From Algoriphagus antarcticus (lineage in GTDB: Bacteria > Bacteroidota > Bacteroidia > Cytophagales > Cyclobacteriaceae), in the NCBI RefSeq assembly GCF_002150685.1, contig NZ_MSSW01000070.1, forward strand, positions 1 to 56,530: DNA of 56,530 nt, given 5' to 3'. The translations under genes were made by a program, and so were the position numbers. This document shows positions 17,801-25,691 of this stretch, piece after piece. A model generated the notes under the pieces. It ran no database searches and was not told the DNA's origin. It was given only the letters and a program-made list of their open reading frames with translations. The stretch's first letter is position 1. The number at the start of each line of letters is the position of its first letter.

Positions 17801-18727
17801 TCCTTACTTGAATTAGCGGGGAATTTCTTCGAGAAACATCAGTTGAAAGGTCATTATCGTTCCGCCGATCCAGGGTTGATTCATTTTTCCAATGTTCATT
17901 TCTACGAAAGCCAACTGAAGACTTTGCCGGATTATGCGACTTCTAAAGCGGGGAGACCTGCATTTACATGGGAAAAAGTAGAGGGAATTTGGGCTAATCA
18001 GATGAATAGAACAGAGGCAGATGCTGTCGTGTTGAAAGTGGAGTCTATTCTAGATTTATCTCCTTCAGACACTATTGGGATTGTAACGGGAAATTATTTT
18101 CAGATGGAATTGATTCGTGAAAAACTCTGGAAAGCTGGTTTTCAGGATGCTGAAATCAAGGTTCGGAATATCGAAAATGTACAAGGTGACGAGTTTGATC
18201 AGGTTATTTTGTCTCTAGGATATGCTCCAAATCCAGATGGGAAGTTGGTGACTAATTTTGGTTTGCTGAGCAAGGTGGGTGCTGAAAACAGACTAAATGT
18301 GGCTATCACCCGAGCTCGGAAGAAAATGCATGTCATGTCGAGTATTGAGCCAACTGATTTTCGCCCTAGTCAAATTAAAAATCCTGGATTAGCATTGCTG
18401 AGAGAGTTTTTGGCTTTTGCTCAAGAGCAAAGTAAAAATCCTTCAATTCCTGCTCTAGAGTATAAAACGGTAGGTTATCAGATTGATTGGAGTTTGAAAA
18501 ATAACTTGTGCAATCAGGATGATTCCTATTCTAAAGAAATACCTTCTGCAGTAATGGATCTTGTAAAAATTTCTTCCTCAGGCGAAAAGTTAGCTGTGTT
18601 GACAGACGATCAGCGATTTTTTAATGTCTCTACTGCAAAAGCAGCTTTGGCTTATCACCCGATTTTGCTTGATCAAAAAGGTTGGAAATATGTGTGGAAG
18701 TGGAGCAGGGGTAGTCTTCGTATATGA
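14846..18727 (+). CDS. DUF4011-type superfamily 1 helicase (AAA_11/AAA_12)
   Basis: 1293 residues. The N-terminus (RNRLVDLSSKNRSLYLPK) is the DUF4011 signature. Motor part 1 has Walker A GPPGTGKSQL at about residue 308 and QKRAALDVVFERM. A ~600-residue Leu/Ser/Glu-rich, coiled-coil-like insert follows. Motor part 2 carries Walker B VIFDEASQCQVERGLPAM near 934, AGDSKQLRPSDF, the region VQGDEFDQVILSLGYA and NRLNVAITRARKKMHV near the end. The last ~90 residues (LAVLTDDQRFFNV...LLDQKGWKYVWKWS) resemble the MTES_1575/Vsr-like endonuclease domain often ending such proteins, but without clear acidic catalytic residues. Proteins of this class are often found in defence islands. Nucleic acid unwinding is well supported; a role in phage or plasmid defence is inferred. 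Confidence 0.88.
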   Translation: MPESIFQTYRNRLVDLSSKNRSLYLPKTEGFGIVDLKELDFLNGENSFEIIRSAISSKKVIPLIPESDPRIAAVNALSKTFSRISFRDQLTKEETGEQSLYLGWPFAEGKLINGHTLRSPLLLLGVKLQVEKGKWLLTKTDAWQWNPAFLLAYSHAYGKEFDPDSLNHMLQELSTDATEFRTEFAKLINEHFSIQLSSSLFEDQLAIFPISQKSLDDTSFQDGKLGLKNYSLLGQFAQKGSFLFSDYELLEKKFGEKTLEELFTEHFETAVNIPIPREEQLFPVFPLDASQENILVKVRQGKSLVVEGPPGTGKSQLIANLVSDYIARGKKVLVVSQKRAALDVVFERMANQGFGDFLGLVHDFRGDQKVLFQKIKTQIDSIESYQEQNRGIDSIQLEREISQYSKTISRLSENFENFRTALYEVESAGIPIKAMYLKASLKKPFFEDTDLKKLDFQKAQNFEKSYKIYHSYHSQFKGTFWEGRICFAHFEPAVFPRISQSLKEVEGFRAKWDIEDSVIAFENLAQYVLNDASFSTSLEELNISLSRLERKDLAISAAFDSNLDIKLTKVQKWIKSATNKLESLSFGISPSLESLSQLELELNSLQSKVSSWLGRIQVNFSKSKFPLTFEILGRSGLKFDSEAISRIRVEVDILISLLQELDDLPKIVGLALRELSIEELKTHLDVINPLLKWANRWRESEILHTIATWNADEFQSQLNKICDFSKSLQANSIKWKAYLSEVQILEILKNGIPEIGVDFQLNQTFSELVAFDRFLESLDPISRSFSQKLETECSESDLSSLISAFWNSWYLTWIAFLEAKNPVLAEAGSLTMQHELDELKTAILEKRKISRHIALLRLREQVTSELEFNRLGNRLTYRDLLHQVSKKRQRWPIRKLIEELHEEVFRLLPCWFASPETVSALFPLDQGFDLVIFDEASQCQVERGLPAMLRGKQVVIAGDSKQLRPSDFYQVKWESDEEGLEYEAESLLELAGNFFEKHQLKGHYRSADPGLIHFSNVHFYESQLKTLPDYATSKAGRPAFTWEKVEGIWANQMNRTEADAVVLKVESILDLSPSDTIGIVTGNYFQMELIREKLWKAGFQDAEIKVRNIENVQGDEFDQVILSLGYAPNPDGKLVTNFGLLSKVGAENRLNVAITRARKKMHVMSSIEPTDFRPSQIKNPGLALLREFLAFAQEQSKNPSIPALEYKTVGYQIDWSLKNNLCNQDDSYSKEIPSAVMDLVKISSSGEKLAVLTDDQRFFNVSTAKAALAYHPILLDQKGWKYVWKWSRGSLRI

Positions 18728-18790
18728 TTCCTATTAAGTGCAATTTTGAATGATAAGTCATTCGTTAAATTGTAAAATGAAGCTTAGCGA

Positions 18791-18806
18791 ATGAGTTATA
18801 ACTCAT
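18791..18806. promoter_or_regulatory. 16-bp palindrome, candidate HipB operator
   Basis: ATGAGTTATAACTCAT is a perfect 16-bp palindrome upstream of the hipB-like gene. The same intergenic region (18728-18884) also carries CATTCGTTAA, GCGAATGAG, CATTCATTAA and TAATGAATGA, all sharing CATTC/GAATG half-sites. The last two flank the promoter box at 18853. HipB antitoxins autorepress by binding several operators in their own promoter, so this is the expected place. Confidence 0.55.
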
Positions 18807-18852
18807 TTTGAATTTATAATGTATATTGTATGATAATCCATTCATTAAGTAG

Positions 18853-18860
18853 TATATTTG
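18853..18860 (+). promoter_or_regulatory. -7 box of hipB-hipA
   Basis: TATATTTG fits TAnnTTTG, with a TTG at 18826-18828 as a possible -33 element (24-bp spacing) and a leader of about 17 nt to the ATG at 18885. The CATTCATTAAG half-site lies between the two boxes, so a bound repressor would block the polymerase. Confidence 0.55.
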
Positions 18861-18884
18861 ATGATAATGAATGATTTTTAATGC

Positions 18885-19220
18885 ATGGACTATAATCAAT
18901 TAAGTGATAGCGCGATTCTCAATAGGCTTGGTGATTTTGTGAAGCATCATCGGATGGGTCAAAATAAGTCGCAAGAGCAGCTGGCTAATGCTGCTGGTAT
19001 CAGTAGATCCACGCTGAGTCTTTTGGAGCGTGGCGAAAAAGTCAATCTAATTACGTTGATACAGGTGCTTCGGGTACTGGATAAGCTACAATGGCTTGAG
19101 GATTTCGAAGTGAAGAAGACTATCAGCCCGATGGATTATATTAAGCTTCAAAAGAAGCATGAGCGGCAGCGCATACGGAATATTGACATGGCTGCTGAGA
19201 ATCCTCCATCTGAATGGTAG
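18885..19220 (+). CDS. HipB-like XRE antitoxin
   Basis: 111 residues. A Cro/C1-type helix-turn-helix covers about residues 14-70 (HHRMGQNKSQEQLANAAGIS-RSTLSLLERG). The tail KKHERQRIRN...NPPSEW is basic then short and flexible. It should bind DNA as a dimer, neutralise the HipA kinase downstream and repress its own operon. The gene overlaps hipA by 7 nt (ATGGTAG), a typical toxin-antitoxin coupling. Operator candidates are listed upstream. Confidence 0.88.
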   Translation: MDYNQLSDSAILNRLGDFVKHHRMGQNKSQEQLANAAGISRSTLSLLERGEKVNLITLIQVLRVLDKLQWLEDFEVKKTISPMDYIKLQKKHERQRIRNIDMAAENPPSEW

Positions 19221-20524
19221 TTGCTGCAGAAATCTGGCTATGGGATATGCTTGCTGGAGCTGTGCTTTGGGATGAGGCAGAGCAGATGGGTAGCTTTGAG
19301 TTTAATCCCAATTTCTTTTCATCCGGTCTGGATATTTCTCCTGTAAAAATGCCTTTGAGCCAAGGAAATAGAATCTACAGATTTCCTGAGCTGCTAAAAT
19401 CCCGAGGCGATGTTTTTGACACATTCAAAGGACTTCCTGGTTTGCTGGCGGATATGCTTCCCGATAAATATGGAAATCAATTAATCAATGCTTGGCTAAT
19501 CCAAAATGGAAGAGCCGCCGATAGTCTCAATCCAGTAGAACAACTCTGTTTTATAGGAAAACGAGGGGTAGGAGCTTTGGAAATCAGACCTTCTCTTCGT
19601 GCTGAAACGATCCAGGCCAGTTCCTTGGAAATAGATAGTCTAGTAGATATCGCTGGGAAAATTCTAAATTCCAGAGAAGGTTTTCAATCAAATCTGACAG
19701 GAGAGGAGCAGTCTGCACTTTCAGATATTCTCAAAATCGGCACTTCTGCAGGCGGAGCACGTGCCAAAGCTGTGATAGCTTATAATCCTAAAACAGGCAA
19801 GGTGAAAAGTGGTCAGGTGAAGGCTCCTGCCGGATTTTCGTATTGGATCATCAAGTTTGATGGAGTCCATGATTCGCAGTTTGGTGCCACCGTAGGATAT
19901 GGAAAAGTAGAAATGGCCTATTATCGTATGGCTCTTGCTGCTGGGGTCGAGATGAGTGAATGTCGATTGTTAGAAGAAAACGGCAGGGCACACTTTATGA
20001 CCAAGCGCTTTGATCGAAAGGGAAACGGTCAAAAGATTCATATGCAAAGCTTGTGTGGATTAAGGCATTTTGATTTTAACCGAGTTGGCGAGTATAGTTA
20101 CGAGCAAGTCTTCGAAACCATGCGAATGCTCCGTCTTTCCTATCCAGAAGCAGAGCAGATGTTCATTCGTATGGTGTTCAATGTATTGGCTAGAAACTGT
20201 GATGATCATACCAAGAACTTTGCTTTTTTGATGGATCAAAATGGAAAGTGGGTGCTATCGCCTGCTTACGATATTTGCTATGCCTACCGTCCGGGAAGTC
20301 TCTGGGTCAGTGCCCAATCTCTGATGGTAAACGGAAAAAGAGACAATATCACGGGGAATGATTTTCTGGAAGTTGCCCGTAAAATGAATATTAAAAAGCC
20401 AGAGGAAAAGATTGAGCAGATCAAATCGGCGGTTTGTAGATGGCGTGAATTTGCAGACGAAGTGGGGGTGAATGCAGCCTTGAGAGATGATATCAGCGAC
20501 ACGCTTTTGGTTAGTTGCCAATAA
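19214..20524 (+). CDS. HipA-like serine/threonine kinase toxin
   Basis: 436 residues, full length for HipA. The N-terminal subdomain (about 1-105) has FNPNFFSSGLDISPVKMPL and the short 'LPGLLADMLPDKYGNQL' region. The kinase part has the G-rich SAGGARAKAV, MTKRFDRKG, the catalytic Asp330 in NCDDHTKNF and the metal-binding Asp353 in SPAYDICYA. All key residues are present, so the enzyme is predicted active. HipA of E. coli phosphorylates glutamyl-tRNA synthetase and causes persistence; the target here is unknown. The ATG overlaps the antitoxin stop. It is followed tail to tail by the AAA ATPase gene 20 bp away. Confidence 0.92.
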   Translation: MVVAAEIWLWDMLAGAVLWDEAEQMGSFEFNPNFFSSGLDISPVKMPLSQGNRIYRFPELLKSRGDVFDTFKGLPGLLADMLPDKYGNQLINAWLIQNGRAADSLNPVEQLCFIGKRGVGALEIRPSLRAETIQASSLEIDSLVDIAGKILNSREGFQSNLTGEEQSALSDILKIGTSAGGARAKAVIAYNPKTGKVKSGQVKAPAGFSYWIIKFDGVHDSQFGATVGYGKVEMAYYRMALAAGVEMSECRLLEENGRAHFMTKRFDRKGNGQKIHMQSLCGLRHFDFNRVGEYSYEQVFETMRMLRLSYPEAEQMFIRMVFNVLARNCDDHTKNFAFLMDQNGKWVLSPAYDICYAYRPGSLWVSAQSLMVNGKRDNITGNDFLEVARKMNIKKPEEKIEQIKSAVCRWREFADEVGVNAALRDDISDTLLVSCQ

Positions 20525-20544
20525 AAGAAATTGTGGAGGGATGG

Positions 20545-21666
20545 CTAAAGCCTTGCCATCCATCTCGCCAGTTGAACTTCATGTACAAGATAATTTCCCG
20601 CGTCCTTAACTACCAACTCAAGTTTTTCAAGTGCTTTCAAAGCCGTGCTTACTGTACTTGCTGCTCCTAGATTATGCTTTTGAAGAAAATCTTTACCGAG
20701 TGGGTTTTGAAGCGGTTCTTCTTTGGCAATTGCCCTAAATATATTCCATTGTGCCCGAGTAAGCATTTTTTGGAAATTAGCATAAATCGCCTGCTGCTGA
20801 ACTAGTATTTGATTAAACACGGTGTCCACATCTAGGTTTGTTACCTTTTTATAATTGGCAAAAAGATGATTGCAGACCAACTGTACAGTATAGGTTTGAC
20901 CACGACTCCAGCTATAAATCTTCTCAATTGATTCTGGCTCGATTGTTTTTTTAGCAGCTTGAAAATGTCCGGTTATAAACTCAGTATAAGCCTTTAAAGA
21001 AATTGGTTGGAGAGATTCTAACTGAGAACTCTGATAGAATGGTCTTTTCTTTTCCGTAAACATTGCTTCCATGAGTGTACGATGGCTTCCACTGAAGATA
21101 AACCTAACTTCAGGAATCTGCTGCACCCAAGCTCGAAATACTGCTTCGGCATTTGATGCCTCGTAGTCATTTATTTGCTGAAATTCGTCGATTGCGATTA
21201 CGATTCGCTTTTTTCTGGATAGTAAATAATCTCCTAAAGCCTTTAGTGATTGGCCAGGTTGCTCGGATTTGTTTACTCCCAGCGTAATTTCAGGAGTTCC
21301 TGACAACGGGTTGAAACTTATAGTAGCTCCAATGGAAGCCAGTAATTTCTGGATACCTGCACTTATTCCCGTGCTTGTTTTCCCATACTTTTCATAAATA
21401 CCAGACGAAATTGCCTGAATAGCTTCATCGATATTTTGTGTTGCCAGAAGATCAATATAGAGTGTTTCATAGTCTTTGGAAGTTTCTAATTCATCAAAAA
21501 GTCTATGAATAAGTGCTGATTTCCCTAGTCTTCGCCAAGCATAAAGCACTACATTTCTATCATTTTCTACGTGAGAAATTAGAATTTTCAGATCATTTTC
21601 TCTGTCACAAAAGTAATCTTTACCTTGAAAGGTATTGATCAAGAATGGATTGAAGGGCACTTTCAT
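20545..21666 (-). CDS. Stand-alone AAA family ATPase (archaeal-type, wHTH C-terminus)
   Basis: 373 residues. The P-loop is A43-WRRLG-K49-S50 (first Gly replaced by Ala, as is common in this group), with NPFLINTFQGKDYFCDRENDL just before it. Walker B is RIVIAIDEFQQI, and the sensor region is RFIFSGSHRTLMEAMF. The C-terminus (about 300-373, LTRAQWNIFRAIA...STVSTALKALEKLELV) is a winged helix. The family, related to archaeal ATPases and to STAND-type proteins, has no well-set function; some are linked to mobile elements and defence. It converges on hipA and has 14-bp tandem repeats upstream, so it probably controls itself or is controlled there. Confidence 0.85.
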   Translation of the reverse strand: MKVPFNPFLINTFQGKDYFCDRENDLKILISHVENDRNVVLYAWRRLGKSALIHRLFDELETSKDYETLYIDLLATQNIDEAIQAISSGIYEKYGKTSTGISAGIQKLLASIGATISFNPLSGTPEITLGVNKSEQPGQSLKALGDYLLSRKKRIVIAIDEFQQINDYEASNAEAVFRAWVQQIPEVRFIFSGSHRTLMEAMFTEKKRPFYQSSQLESLQPISLKAYTEFITGHFQAAKKTIEPESIEKIYSWSRGQTYTVQLVCNHLFANYKKVTNLDVDTVFNQILVQQQAIYANFQKMLTRAQWNIFRAIAKEEPLQNPLGKDFLQKHNLGAASTVSTALKALEKLELVVKDAGNYLVHEVQLARWMARL

Positions 21667-21695
21667 GATTTCTTTGTATTATCATTACGCACTAT

Positions 21696-21723
21696 GCGTT
21701 ACGTAAAGTGCGTTACGTAAAGT
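21696..21723. promoter_or_regulatory. Tandem 14-bp repeats upstream of the AAA ATPase
   Basis: GCGTTACGTAAAGT occurs twice with no spacer, each copy holding the palindrome TTACGTAA, and is followed by ACGTAAT and preceded by ATTACGCACTAT. They end 30 bp from the ATPase start. The arrangement suits a repressor or activator binding side by side; its protein is unknown, possibly the ATPase's own winged helix. Confidence 0.6.
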
Positions 21724-21769
21724 ACGTAATAAGTTAATAAAAATACTATTCATGAACAGAAATTTATCT

Positions 21770-22540
21770 TTACAGATAACCGACTAGCTTATATACCAAA
21801 ATACCGATCCATTCCTTTACCAGTTTGTGCCAAATGAAGATGGAATATGGATCTGGGAAAAATAAGGTCGGAATATCGAATTTGGTATCGCTACTGTAAT
21901 AATCGGTAGGGAAGGATTCTGTTCTCAATCCTACTTTGTCAAAGCAACCCTTGGATCTTTTCATGTGAAATGCAGATGTAATCAACATAAATTCCTGATT
22001 TACATCGATTCCTTTTTCTTGCAGAAAAGCCTCAGTAAAAAGGGCATTTTCACGTGTGTTTTTTGACCGCTCCTCGATCATGACATCTGCTTCAGGTACT
22101 CCAGTCATCAGAAGAAAGCGCTTCAATACTTCGGCCTCTGACTGAGGATTGACAGGATTTAAGCCTCGCCCGCCAGTGATGAGTATTTTTTTGATTTTTC
22201 CTTCTTGATAAAGCTGGAGCGCATGAGTGATTCGATCGGCTCCTTTATTAAAGAAAGTTCGATCATAAGCCGTTCTACTCAAGTTCGTCACGCCAGTAAG
22301 CACAATGCCGATTTCATGATTTTTAACTTCGCTAAAAGCCTTGAAATCAGGTTCCCAAGCTAACATTGCTTGATTTGCTATAAACTGATTGGAGAAAAGC
22401 CAAAGTAGAATTATCCCTGCCCAAAGGCTTTGCTTTCCCCATTTTCTTTTGATAAAAAAAGCACCTATAACGATTAAAATGATCGTTATAGTAAGAGGTA
22501 GCGCAAGGAAACTTAAAAATTGGGAGAGGTAGAAGAACAT
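21770..22540 (-). CDS. YdcF/SanA-type DUF218 membrane protein
   Basis: The frame is open from a TTG at 22585, but the ATG at 22540 gives a sensible start, MFFYLSQFLSFLALPLTITI, directly at the first membrane segment. That makes 256 residues. Two N-terminal helices (about 5-30 and 36-52) precede a DUF218 domain: IGIVLTGVTN, KKILITGGRGLNP, EAEVLKRFLLMTGVPEADVM and EERSKNTRENALFTEAFL, with FMLITSAFHMKRSKGCF. YdcF-like proteins act in the envelope, where SanA/ElyC members influence peptidoglycan or O-antigen synthesis, but the chemistry is unknown. It diverges from the FAD oxidase gene; an inverted repeat sits between them. Confidence 0.88.
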   Translation of the reverse strand: MFFYLSQFLSFLALPLTITIILIVIGAFFIKRKWGKQSLWAGIILLWLFSNQFIANQAMLAWEPDFKAFSEVKNHEIGIVLTGVTNLSRTAYDRTFFNKGADRITHALQLYQEGKIKKILITGGRGLNPVNPQSEAEVLKRFLLMTGVPEADVMIEERSKNTRENALFTEAFLQEKGIDVNQEFMLITSAFHMKRSKGCFDKVGLRTESFPTDYYSSDTKFDIPTLFFPDPYSIFIWHKLVKEWIGILVYKLVGYL

Positions 22541-22582
22541 GGGATGGGTGTGATCTAGAGCCAAAGAAAGGGTAGAATTGAT

Positions 22583-22633
22583 CAATTGTCAAATTCAAGG
22601 TACAATGATCAAGTAGGGCAGCCTTGACAATTG
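22583..22633. promoter_or_regulatory. 10-bp inverted repeat between the YdcF-like and FAD-oxidase genes
   Basis: CAATTGTCAA at 22583-22592 and TTGACAATTG at 22624-22633 are exact reverse complements 31 bp apart in the divergent promoter region. They may be operator halves for looping or a stem in a leader RNA. Their position also argues against the TTG at 22585 as the YdcF-like start. Confidence 0.5.
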
Positions 22634-22717
22634 AGCTTGATTTTTGTCCATTGATCATTTCCAAAATTCTTTTCCTTTGATTTTTCCATTATCTGAGTAG
22701 TAAAGCTATTTTTGAGC

Positions 22718-25666
22718 ATGAGTTCAATCCTACCTAACTTATTGCCTTTACTTCAAGAACTTTCCAGCCAACTGGATGGAACCTTGCAATTTGATACGCT
22801 TACCAAGACCCTCTATGCCACAGATGCTTCCGTATATCGTGAGATGCCTTTGGCGGTGGCTTTTCCAAAATCAGAATCGGATATCCAGAAGCTGATACTT
22901 TTTGCTTCCAAAAACAAAACTTCACTGATTCCACGTACAGCCGGAACTTCACTTTCTGGGCAATGTGTGGGCAATGGAATTGTGGTGGACGTGTCCAAAC
23001 ATTTCACCGAAATATTGGAATTGAATACAGCTGAAAGATGGGTTCGAGTGCAGCCAGGTGTGGTAAGGGATGAACTCAATCGTTTTCTGAAACCTCATGG
23101 GCTTTTCTTCAGCCCGATTACATCTACTGCCAATCGTGCTATGATAGGCGGAATGGTGGGGAATAATTCATCTGGAACAACTTCGATTGTTTATGGGGTG
23201 ACCCGCGACAAGGTCATTTCTCTAGAAACTATTTTAAGCGATGGGAATCCGGTGAAGTTCGAAGGACTTTCTAAGGAAGAATTCGCGGAAAAAACCAAAC
23301 TTCAATCACTAGAAGGAGACATCTACCGCAAGGTGCTTGAAGAATTGAGTGACTCAGACGCCCGTGGAGAGATCCATGCGCAATTTCCCAAAAAGTCTAT
23401 TCATCGGAGAAATACTGGCTACGCCGTAGATGAATTGCTAAAGGCAGAGATTTTTGAAGGGGAAGAGAAGTTCAATTTCTGTAAGCTTTTGAGCGGTTCT
23501 GAAGGGACTTTGGCTTTTACTACCGAGATTAAAATCAGTCTTGATCCACTTCCTGACCCAATTGAGATCGTAGTTGCGGCGCATTTTGAGACGATTCACC
23601 AAAGTATGGTGTCCGCTCAGACTGCCATGAAGCATCCTGCCACGGCTGTGGAGCTGATGGATAAAATCATTTTGGACTGCACAAAGGAGAGTATCGAGTA
23701 CAGTAAAAATCGCTATTTCGTCGAGGGAGATCCTGAGGCACTTTTGATGGTGGAGTTTCGCGGTCATACACTCGAAGAAGCCATGGCAAAAGGTGAAGCA
23801 TTAGTTGCCGATCTGAAAGCTGCCGGTTTGGGATATGCCTATCCGATCATTGAGCCATCGATGGTTTCTACCGCTTGGGCGCTACGCTCTGCGGGTTTGG
23901 GACTTTTGGCAAATATCCCTGGTGATGCGAAGGCTGTAGCATGTATTGAAGATACAGCAGTTGATATTGAAGATCTGGCGAATTATATCGATGAAGTAGA
24001 TGAGATGATGGAGGGTTTTAACCAAAAGCCTGTTCACTATGCTCACGCTGGCGCTGGAGAGATACATTTGCGACCTATTTTGGATTTGAAAAAGTCGAAA
24101 GATGTAGCTGAGTTTTATAATATTTCTAAAGCTTCTGCCGAATTGGTGAAAAAGTATCAGGGTTCATTAAGTGGTGAACACGGAGATGGACGCGTTCGGG
24201 CTGCTTTTATTCCACTGATGGTAGGGGAAAAGAATTATGAGCTTTTCCGCAGGATTAAATTCTCCTGGGATCCAAATAATATTTTCAACCCTGGGAAAAT
24301 AGTGGATGCTGCTCCGATGAATAAATACCTGCGCTACGAGCCAGATATGGGGACTCCAACTCATCAAACGATGATGGATTTTTCCAATGTGGGAGGTATT
24401 CTCCGCTTGGCGGAAAAGTGTAATGGTTCTGGGGATTGTCGAAAATTGCCTGGTTCGGGTGGCACGATGTGCCCAAGTTACATGGCAACTCGAAATGAAA
24501 AGGATACGACTCGCGGTCGTGCAAATACACTTCGTGAGTTTCTTACGATGGATAACAAAGAAAATGCCTTCAATCATCCTGAGATAAAGGAGGCGATGGA
24601 TTTGTGTCTTTCCTGCAAAGGCTGTACTGCAGAATGCCCTTCCAATGTAGACATGTCCACCATGAAGGCAGAATTTCTCTATCAATATCAAAAGGTAAAC
24701 GGCATTCCTTTGCGCTCGAAGGCTTTTGCGTACATCAACGAGCTGAATGAACTGGGCTCAAAAACTGGTGGCTTGGCAAATTTCATATTGAGTAATAGTC
24801 TGACTGGCGGAATAATGAAGTCTATTTTGGGCGTAGCCCCACAAAGGAGTCTACCTGAAATCAGTAAAGTAAGTCTTCGAAAGTGGTACAAGAAGAACTA
24901 TGAATCGCTCCCAGGTGTAGCAAAGCAGATCAAATCTGTATACTTTTTTGTAGATGAATTTACCAATCATAATGACACCCAAATAGGAATTAAAGCGATT
25001 TCTCTACTCAAAAAGTTAGGTTATGATGTGAAGGTGGTAGATCATGAGGAAAGTGGTCGCTCTGCACTTTCTAAGGGTTTATTGCCAAAAGCCAAGAGGC
25101 ATGCGGAGGCGAATGTGAAGATTTTCTCAAAAATCATTGATGGAAATACACCACTGATTGGGTTGGAGCCTTCTGCCATTTTGGGTTTCCGAGATGAATA
25201 CCCGAGGATCGTGAAAAAGGAATTGGTGGAGGCTGCTAAGAAATTGAAGTTTCATGTGAAGATTATCGATGAGTTTTTGGGACAGGAAATCGCAGCTGGA
25301 AATATCACAGCTGATTCATTCAATACTAAAACACAGAAGATCAAACTTCATGGTCATTGCCATCAGAAGGCACTTTCATCCATGATTTGGACGCAGAAAA
25401 TACTTTCGCTACCGGTAAATTATTCTGTAGAGACTATTCCAAGTGGATGCTGTGGAATGGCAGGAAGTTTTGGCTATGAAGCAGAGCATTATGAAGTTTC
25501 TCAGCAAGTGGGTGAGTTGGTACTCTTTCCAGCGGTTAGAAAAGCTGATTCAGAAACAATCATTGCGGCGCCAGGCACTTCTTGTAGGCACCAGATTGCT
25601 GATGGGACAGGCAGAAAAGCCAAGCACCCAGTGGAGATTTTGTGGGAAGCTCTGAACGATGTGTGA
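22718..25666 (+). CDS. FAD-linked oxidase with Fe-S and CCG domains (YdiJ/D-2-hydroxyacid dehydrogenase type)
   Basis: 982 residues from ATG at 22718 (a TTG six bases earlier is less likely). Domains in order: FAD_binding_4 (about 40-260, RTAGTSLSGQCVGNGIVVD, GMVGNNSSGT), FAD-oxidase C domain to about 535 (SGEHGDGRVRAAF, DPNNIFNPGKIVD), a 4Fe-4S region (GSGDCRKLPG...GTMCPS and CLSCKGCTAECPSNVD near 630-645), and a C-terminal CCG half (GHCHQKALS, SGCCGMAGSFGYE). The YdiJ group oxidises D-2-hydroxyacids such as D-2-hydroxyglutarate or D-lactate and passes electrons via the Fe-S clusters to the respiratory chain. No signal peptide, so cytoplasmic. A strong terminator follows. A decayed copy of the 3' end lies at 27644-27757. 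Confidence 0.9.
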   Translation: MSSILPNLLPLLQELSSQLDGTLQFDTLTKTLYATDASVYREMPLAVAFPKSESDIQKLILFASKNKTSLIPRTAGTSLSGQCVGNGIVVDVSKHFTEILELNTAERWVRVQPGVVRDELNRFLKPHGLFFSPITSTANRAMIGGMVGNNSSGTTSIVYGVTRDKVISLETILSDGNPVKFEGLSKEEFAEKTKLQSLEGDIYRKVLEELSDSDARGEIHAQFPKKSIHRRNTGYAVDELLKAEIFEGEEKFNFCKLLSGSEGTLAFTTEIKISLDPLPDPIEIVVAAHFETIHQSMVSAQTAMKHPATAVELMDKIILDCTKESIEYSKNRYFVEGDPEALLMVEFRGHTLEEAMAKGEALVADLKAAGLGYAYPIIEPSMVSTAWALRSAGLGLLANIPGDAKAVACIEDTAVDIEDLANYIDEVDEMMEGFNQKPVHYAHAGAGEIHLRPILDLKKSKDVAEFYNISKASAELVKKYQGSLSGEHGDGRVRAAFIPLMVGEKNYELFRRIKFSWDPNNIFNPGKIVDAAPMNKYLRYEPDMGTPTHQTMMDFSNVGGILRLAEKCNGSGDCRKLPGSGGTMCPSYMATRNEKDTTRGRANTLREFLTMDNKENAFNHPEIKEAMDLCLSCKGCTAECPSNVDMSTMKAEFLYQYQKVNGIPLRSKAFAYINELNELGSKTGGLANFILSNSLTGGIMKSILGVAPQRSLPEISKVSLRKWYKKNYESLPGVAKQIKSVYFFVDEFTNHNDTQIGIKAISLLKKLGYDVKVVDHEESGRSALSKGLLPKAKRHAEANVKIFSKIIDGNTPLIGLEPSAILGFRDEYPRIVKKELVEAAKKLKFHVKIIDEFLGQEIAAGNITADSFNTKTQKIKLHGHCHQKALSSMIWTQKILSLPVNYSVETIPSGCCGMAGSFGYEAEHYEVSQQVGELVLFPAVRKADSETIIAAPGTSCRHQIADGTGRKAKHPVEILWEALNDV

Positions 25667-25691
25667 TTGTTTAATTGATAACGACGGAAAA

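Noticed and set aside
24167..24691. 174-codon frame antisense to the FAD oxidase
   Set aside because: Entirely inside a gene with well-kept domains; no family features.
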